From Tachypleus tridentatus (taxonomy: Eukaryota > Arthropoda > Merostomata > Xiphosura > Limulidae): 64,000 bases of DNA. Location of the stretch: assembly GCF_004210375.1 (NCBI RefSeq), contig NC_134834.1, forward strand, positions 37,414,264-37,478,263, read 5' to 3'. Position numbers and translations under genes: made by a program. The notes under the pieces were generated by a model, which saw only the letters and a list, made by a program, of their open reading frames with translations, was not told the DNA's origin and did not search any database. Shown here piece after piece: positions 57,828 to 64,000 of this stretch (position 1 is the first letter of the stretch; each line of letters begins with the position of its first letter).

Positions 57828-60800
57828 GACAGGTTAGTTAATACAGGAAATGCAAGGAAGGAAACCTTCAGTAACAATGGTTTACTGTTAAATAAGACTC
57901 TACGTTGGACTGATAAGTTTAATGGGATAGTTAGTTAATATGAGAAAGACAAGACAAAACCTTCAGTAACAATGGATAATTCTCAAATAAGACTCTGTGT
58001 TGGACTGATAAGTTTAATGGAATAGTTAGTTAATATGAGAAAGACAAGATGAAAACCTTCAATAACAATGGATAATTCTCAAATCAGACTCTGTGTTGGA
58101 CTGATAAGTTTAATGGGATAGTTAGTTAATATGAGAAAGACAAGATAAAACCCTCCAGTAACAATGGATAATTCTCAAATCAGACTCTGTGTTGGACTGA
58201 TAAGTTTAATGGGATAGTTAGTTAATATGAGAAAGACAAGATGAAAACCTTCAGTAACAATGGATAATTCTCAAATCAGACTCTGTGTTGGACTGATAAG
58301 TTTAATGGGATAGTTAGTTAATATGAGAAAGACAAGATAAAACCTTCAGTAACAATGGATAATTCTCAAATCAGACTCTGTGTTGGACTGATAAGTTTAA
58401 TGGGATAGTTAGTTAATATGAGAAAGACAAGATAAAACGTGTTGGACCTGAAAACCTTCAGTAACAATGGATAATTCTCAAATCAGACTCTGTGTTGGAC
58501 TGATAAGTTTAATGGGATAGTTAGTTAATATGAGAAAGACAAGATGAAAACCTTCAGTAACAATGGATAATTCTCAAATCAGACTCTGTGTTGGACTGAT
58601 AAGTTTAATGGGATAGTTAGTTAATATGAGAAAGACAAGATAAAACCTTCAGTAACAATGGATAATTCTCAAATCAGACTCTGTGTTGGACTGATAAGTT
58701 TAATGGGATAGTTAGTTAATATGAGAAAGACAAGATAAAACCCTCCAGTAACAATGGATAATTCTCAAATCAGACTCTGTGTTGGACTGATAAGTTTAAT
58801 GGGATAGTTAGTTAATATGAGAAAGACAAGATGAAAACCTTCAGTAACAATGGATAATTCTCAAATCAGACTCTGTGTTGGACTGATAAGTTTAATGGGA
58901 TAGTTAGTTAATATGAGAAAGACAAGATAAAACCCTCCAGTAACAATGGATAATTCTCAAATCAGACTCTGTGTTGGACTGATAAGTTTAATGGGATAGT
59001 TAGTTAATATGAGAAAGACAAGATAAAACCCTCCAGTAACAATGGATAATTCTCAAATCAGACTCTGTGTTGGACTGATAAGTTTAATGGGATAGTTAGT
59101 TAGTTATATGAGAAAGACAAGATGAAAACCTTCAGTAACAATGGATAATTCTCAAATCAGACTCTGTGTTGGACTGATAAGTTTAATGGGATAGTTAGTT
59201 AATATGAGAAAGACAAGATAAAACCTTCAGTAACAATGGATAATTCTCAAATCAGACTCTGTGTTGGACTGATAAGTTTAATGGGATAGTTAGTTAATAT
59301 GAGAAAGACAAGATAAAACCCTCCAGTAACAATGGATAATTCTCAAATCAGACTCTGTGTTGGACTGATAAGTTTAATGGGATAGTTAGTTAATATGAGA
59401 AAGACAAGATGAAAACCTTCAGTAACAATGGATAATTCTCAAATCAGACTCTGTGTTGGACTGATAAGTTTAATGGGATAGTTAGTTAATATGAGAAAGA
59501 CAAGATAAAACCTTCAGTAACAATGGATAATTCTCAAATCAGACTCTGTGTTGGACTGATAAGTTTAATGGGATAGTTAGTTAATATGAGAAAGACAAGA
59601 TAAAACCCTCCAGTAACAATGGATAATTCTCAAATCAGACTCTGTGTTGGACTGATAAGTTTAATGGGATAGTTAGTTAATATGAGAAAGACAAGATGAA
59701 AACCTTCAGTAACAATGGATAATTCTCAAATCAGACTCTGTGTTGGACTGATAAGTTTAATGGGATAGTTAGTTAATATGAGAAAGACAAGATAAAACCT
59801 TCAGTAACAATGGATAATTCTCAAATCAGACTCTGTGTTGGACTGATAAGTTTAATGGGATAGTTAGTTAATATGAGAAAGACAAGATAAAACCCTCCAG
59901 TAACAATGGATAATTCTCAAATCAGACTCTGTGTTGGACTGATAAGTTTAATGGGATAGTTAGTTAATATGAGAAAGACAAGATGAAAACCTTCAGTAAC
60001 AATGGATAATTCTCAAATCAGACTCTGTGTTGGACTGATAAGTTTAATGGGATAGTTAGTTAATATGAGAAAGACAAGATAAAACCTCCAGTAACAATGG
60101 ATAATTCTCAAATCAGACTCTGTGTTGGACTGATAAGTTTAATGGGATAGTTAGTTAATATGAGAAAGACAAGATAAAACCCTCCAGTAACAATGGATAA
60201 TTCTCAAATCAGACTCTGTGTTGGACTGATAAGTTTAATGGGATAGTTAGTTAATATGAGAAAGACAAGATGAAAACCTTCAGTAACAATGGATAATTCT
60301 CAAATCAGACTCTGTGTTGGACTGATAAGTTTAATGGGATAGTTAGTTAATATGAGAAAGACAAGATAAAACCTTCAGTAACAATGGATAATTCTCAAAT
60401 CAGACTCTGTGTTGGACTGATAAGTTTAATGGGATAGTTAGTTAATATGAGAAAGACAAGATAAAACCCTCCAGTAACAATGGATAATTCTCAAATCAGA
60501 CTCTGTGTTGGACTGATAAGTTTAATGGGATAGTTAGTTAATATGAGAAAGACAAGATGAAAACCTTCAGTAACAATGGATAATTCTCAAATCAGACTCT
60601 GTGTTGGACTGATAAGTTTAATGGGATAGTTAGTTAATATGAGAAAGACAAGATAAAACCCTCCAGTAACAATGGATAATTCTCAAATCAGACTCTGTGT
60701 TGGACTGATAAGTTTAATGGGATAGTTAGTTAATATGAGAAAGACAAGATGAGAAAGACAAGATAAAACCTCCAGTAACAATGGATAATTCTCAAATCAG

Positions 60801-63800
60801 ACTCTGTGTTGGACTGATAAGTTTAATGGGATAGTTAGTTAATATGAGAAAGACAAGATGAAAACCTTCAGTAACAATGGATAATTCTCAAATCAGACTC
60901 TGTGTTGGACTGATAAGTTTAATGGGATAGTTAGTTAATATGAGAAAGACAAGATAAAACCTTCAGTAACAATGGATAATTCTCAAATCAGACTCTGTGT
61001 TGGACTGATAAGTTTAATGGGATAGTTAGTTAATATGAGAAAGACAAGATGGGAAAACCCTCCAGTAACAATGGATAATTCTCAAATCAGACTCTGTGTT
61101 GGACTGATAAGTTTAATGGGATAGTTAGTTAATATGAGAAAGACAAGATGAAAACCTTCAGTAACAATGGATAATTCTCAAATCAGACTCTGTGTTGGAC
61201 TGATAAGTTTAATGGGATAGTTAGTTAATATGAGAAAGACAAGATAAAACCCTCCAGTAACAATGGATAATTCTCAAATCAGACTCTGTGTTGGACTGAT
61301 AAGTTTAATGGGATAGTTAGTTAATATGAGAAAGACAAGATGAAAACCTTCAGTAACAATGGATAATTCTCAAATCAGACTCTGTGTTGGACTGATAAGT
61401 TTAATGGGATAGTTAGTTAATATGAGAAAGACAAGATAAAACCTTCAGTAACAATGGATAATTCTCAAATCAGACTCTGTGTTGGACTGATAAGTTTAAT
61501 GGGATAGTTAGTTAATATGAGAAAGACAAGATGAAAACCTTCAGTAACAATGGATAATTCTCAAATCAGACTCTGTGTTGGACTGATAAGTTTAATGGGA
61601 TAGTTAGTTAATATGAGAAAGACAAGATAAAACCTTCAGTAACAATGGATAATTCTCAAATCAGACTCTGTGTTGGACTGATAAGTTTAATGGGATAGTT
61701 AGTTAATATGAGAAAGACAAGATAAAACCCTCCAGTAACAATGGATAATTCTCAAATCAGACTCTGTGTTGGACTGATAAGTTTAATGGGATAGTTAGTT
61801 AATATGAGAAAGACAAGATGAAAACCTTCAGTAACAATGGATAATTCTCAAATCAGACTCTGTGTTGGACTGATAAGTTTAATGGGATAGTTAGTTAATA
61901 TGAGAAAGACAAGATAAAACCTTCAGTAACAATGGATAATTCTCAAATCAGACTCTGTGTTGGACTGATAAGTTTAATGGGATAGTTAGTTAATATGAGA
62001 AAGACAAGATAAAACCCTCCAGTAACAATGGATAATTCTCAAATCAGACTCTGTGTTGGACTGATAAGTTTAATGGGATAGTTAGTTAATATGAGAAAGA
62101 CAAGATGAAAACCTTCAGTAACAATGGATAATTCTCAAATCAGACTCTGTGTTGGACTGATAAGTTTAATGGGATAGTTAGTTAATATGAGAAAGACAAG
62201 ATAAAACCTTCAGTAACAATGGATAATTCTCAAATCAGACTCTGTGTTGGACTGATAAGTTTAATGGGATAGTTAGTTAATATGAGAAAGACAAGATAAA
62301 ACCCTCCAGTAACAATGGATAATTCTCAAATCAGACTCTGTGTTGGACTGATAAGTTTAATGGGATAGTTAGTTAATATGAGAAAGACAAGATGAAAACC
62401 TTCAGTAACAATGGATAATTCTCAAATCAGACTCTGTGTTGGACTGATAAGTTTAATGGGATAGTTAGTTAATATGAGAAAGACAAGATAAAACCTTCAG
62501 TAACAATGGATAATTCTCAAATCAGACTCTGTGTTGGACTGATAAGTTTAATGGGATAGTTAGTTAATATGAGAAAGACAAGATAAAACCCTCCAGTAAC
62601 AATGGATAATTCTCAAATCAGACTCTGTGTTGGACTGATAAGTTTAATGGGATAGTTAGTTAATATGAGAAAGACAAGATGAAAACCTTCAGTAACAATG
62701 GATAATTCTCAAATCAGACTCTGTGTTGGACTGATAAGTTTAATGGGATAGTTAGTTAATATGAGAAAGACAAGATAAAACCCTCAGTAACAATGGATAA
62801 TTCTCAAATCAGACTCTGTGTTGGACTGATAAGTTTAATGGGATAGTTAGTTAATATGAGAAAGACAAGATAAAACCCTCCAGTAACAATGGATAATTCT
62901 CAAATCAGACTCTGTGTTGGACTGATAAGTTTAATGGGATAGTTAGTTAATATGAGAAAGACAAGATGAAAACCTTCAGTAACAATGGATAATTCTCAAA
63001 TCAGACTCTGTGTTGGACTGATAAGTTTAATGGGATAGTTAGTTAATATGAGAAAGACAAGATAAAAACCTCCAGTAACAATGGATAATTCTCAAATCAG
63101 ACTCTGTGTTGGACTGATAAGTTTAATGGGATAGTTAGTTAATATGAGAAAGACAAGATGAAAACCCTCCAGTAACAATGGATAATTCTCAAATCAGACT
63201 CTGTGTTGGACTGATAAGTTTAATGGGATAGTTAGTTAATATGAGAAAGACAAGATGAAAACCTTCAGTAACAATGGATAATTCTCAAATCAGACTCTGT
63301 GTTGGACTGATAAGTTTAATGGGATAGTTAGTTAATATGAGAAAGACAAGATAAAACCTCCAGTAACAATGGATAATTCTCAAATCAGACTCTGTGTTGG
63401 ACTGATAAGTTTAATGGGATAGTTAGTTAATATGAGAAAGACAAGATGAAAACCTTCAGTAACAATGGATAATTCTCAAATCAGACTCTGTGTTGGACTG
63501 ATAAGTTTAATGGGATAGTTAGTTAATATGAGAAAGACAAGATAAAACCTTCAGTAACAATGGATAATTCTCAAATCAGACTCTGTGTTGGACTGATAAG
63601 TTTAATGGGATAGTTAGTTAATATGAGAAAGACAAGATAAAACCCTCCAGTAACAATGGATAATTCTCAAATCAGACTCTGTGTTGGACTGATAAGTTTA
63701 ATGGGATAGTTAGTTAATATGAGAAAGACAAGATGAAAACCTTCAGTAACAATGGATAATTCTCAAATCAGACTCTGTGTTGGACTGATAAGTTTAATGG

Positions 63801-64000
63801 GATAGTTAGTTAATATGAGAAAGACAAGATAAAACCTTCAGTAACAATGGATAATTCTCAAATCAGACTCTGTGTTGGACTGATAAGTTTAATGGGATAG
63901 TTAGTTAATATGAGAAAGACAAGATAAAACCCTCCAGTAACAATGGATAATTCTCAAATCAGACTCTGTGTTGGACTGATAAGTTTAATGGGATAGTTAG
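57828..64000. repeat. 95/96-bp satellite, about 64 copies, trimeric higher-order repeat
   Basis: Unit: GATAATTCTCAAATCAGACT, CTGTGTTGGACTGATAAGTT, TAATGGGATAGTTAGTTAAT, ATGAGAAAGACAAGAT, then a variable junction and CAGTAACAATG. Three junction types recur: A AGATGAAAACCTTCAG, B AGATAAAACCTTCAG and C AGATAAAACCCTCCAG. They give unit lengths 96, 95 and 96, arranged mainly A-B-C with a period of 287 bp (for example A at 59,407 and 59,694). The first two or three copies (57,828-58,060) are diverged, as usual at satellite edges. Inner copies are nearly identical. All frames carry stops. The array continues past the window end. Confidence 0.97.

Noticed and set aside
57828..64000. Possible repetitive protein gene in the 96-bp array, since 96 is divisible by three
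   Set aside because: Each unit contains stop codons, and the 95-bp B units shift the frame.

Overview
This is eukaryotic, AT-rich, gene-poor nuclear DNA. It is most likely from an arthropod with a large, repeat-laden genome. The SINE families match my memory of horseshoe-crab (Xiphosura: Limulus, Tachypleus, Carcinoscorpius) sequence. That identification is recall, not something the window proves. No prokaryotic genes, rRNA, functional tRNA or CRISPR array were seen. Nearly all open frames are short and non-coding.

Layout. Positions 1-9,794 are an array of a 32-bp satellite, about 300 copies, with a kilobase-scale internal duplication offset of 3,922 bp. Positions 9,795-11,745 are low-copy DNA. 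At 11,843-11,897 (+) lies the one host gene part I can name: the first coding exon of complexin (cpx), encoding MAAFVAKQMMGNKLSAVK plus one base. It is followed by a consensus GTAAGT donor and preceded by a good acceptor and a short 5' UTR. No later complexin exon is recognisable, so most of 11.9-57.8 kb is probably a long first intron, although the window cannot prove that.

The 11.9-57.8 kb stretch is filled with transposon debris. It holds eleven copies of a roughly 270-290 bp tRNA-headed SINE, here called SINE-1, four of them with clear target-site duplications or near-duplications. It also holds about ten copies of shorter (about 125 bp) tRNA-like SINEs and at least four older SINE relatives. 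Other elements are a DD34D mariner pseudogene abutted by a SINE (25.7-26.7 kb), a hAT/ZMYM1-like transposase pseudogene (45.1-45.9 kb, minus strand), a 201-bp foldback element flanked by TTAA (52.8-53.0 kb) and another inverted-repeat element (35.9-36.1 kb). Several minisatellites are present: 30 bp at 33.3 kb, about 23 bp degenerate at 38.7 kb, 45 bp at 40.8 kb, about 40 bp degenerate at 42.1 kb, 26 bp at 53.7 kb and 21 bp at 54.0 kb.

From about 57,828 to the window end is a second satellite with a 95/96-bp unit. It is organised as a trimeric higher-order repeat (A-B-C, 287 bp), decayed at its left edge and continuing past the window. The window is therefore a synaptic-gene exon and a presumed long intron lying between two unrelated satellite arrays. 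I found no multi-gene system. The most notable items are the cpx exon and the two higher-order satellites.
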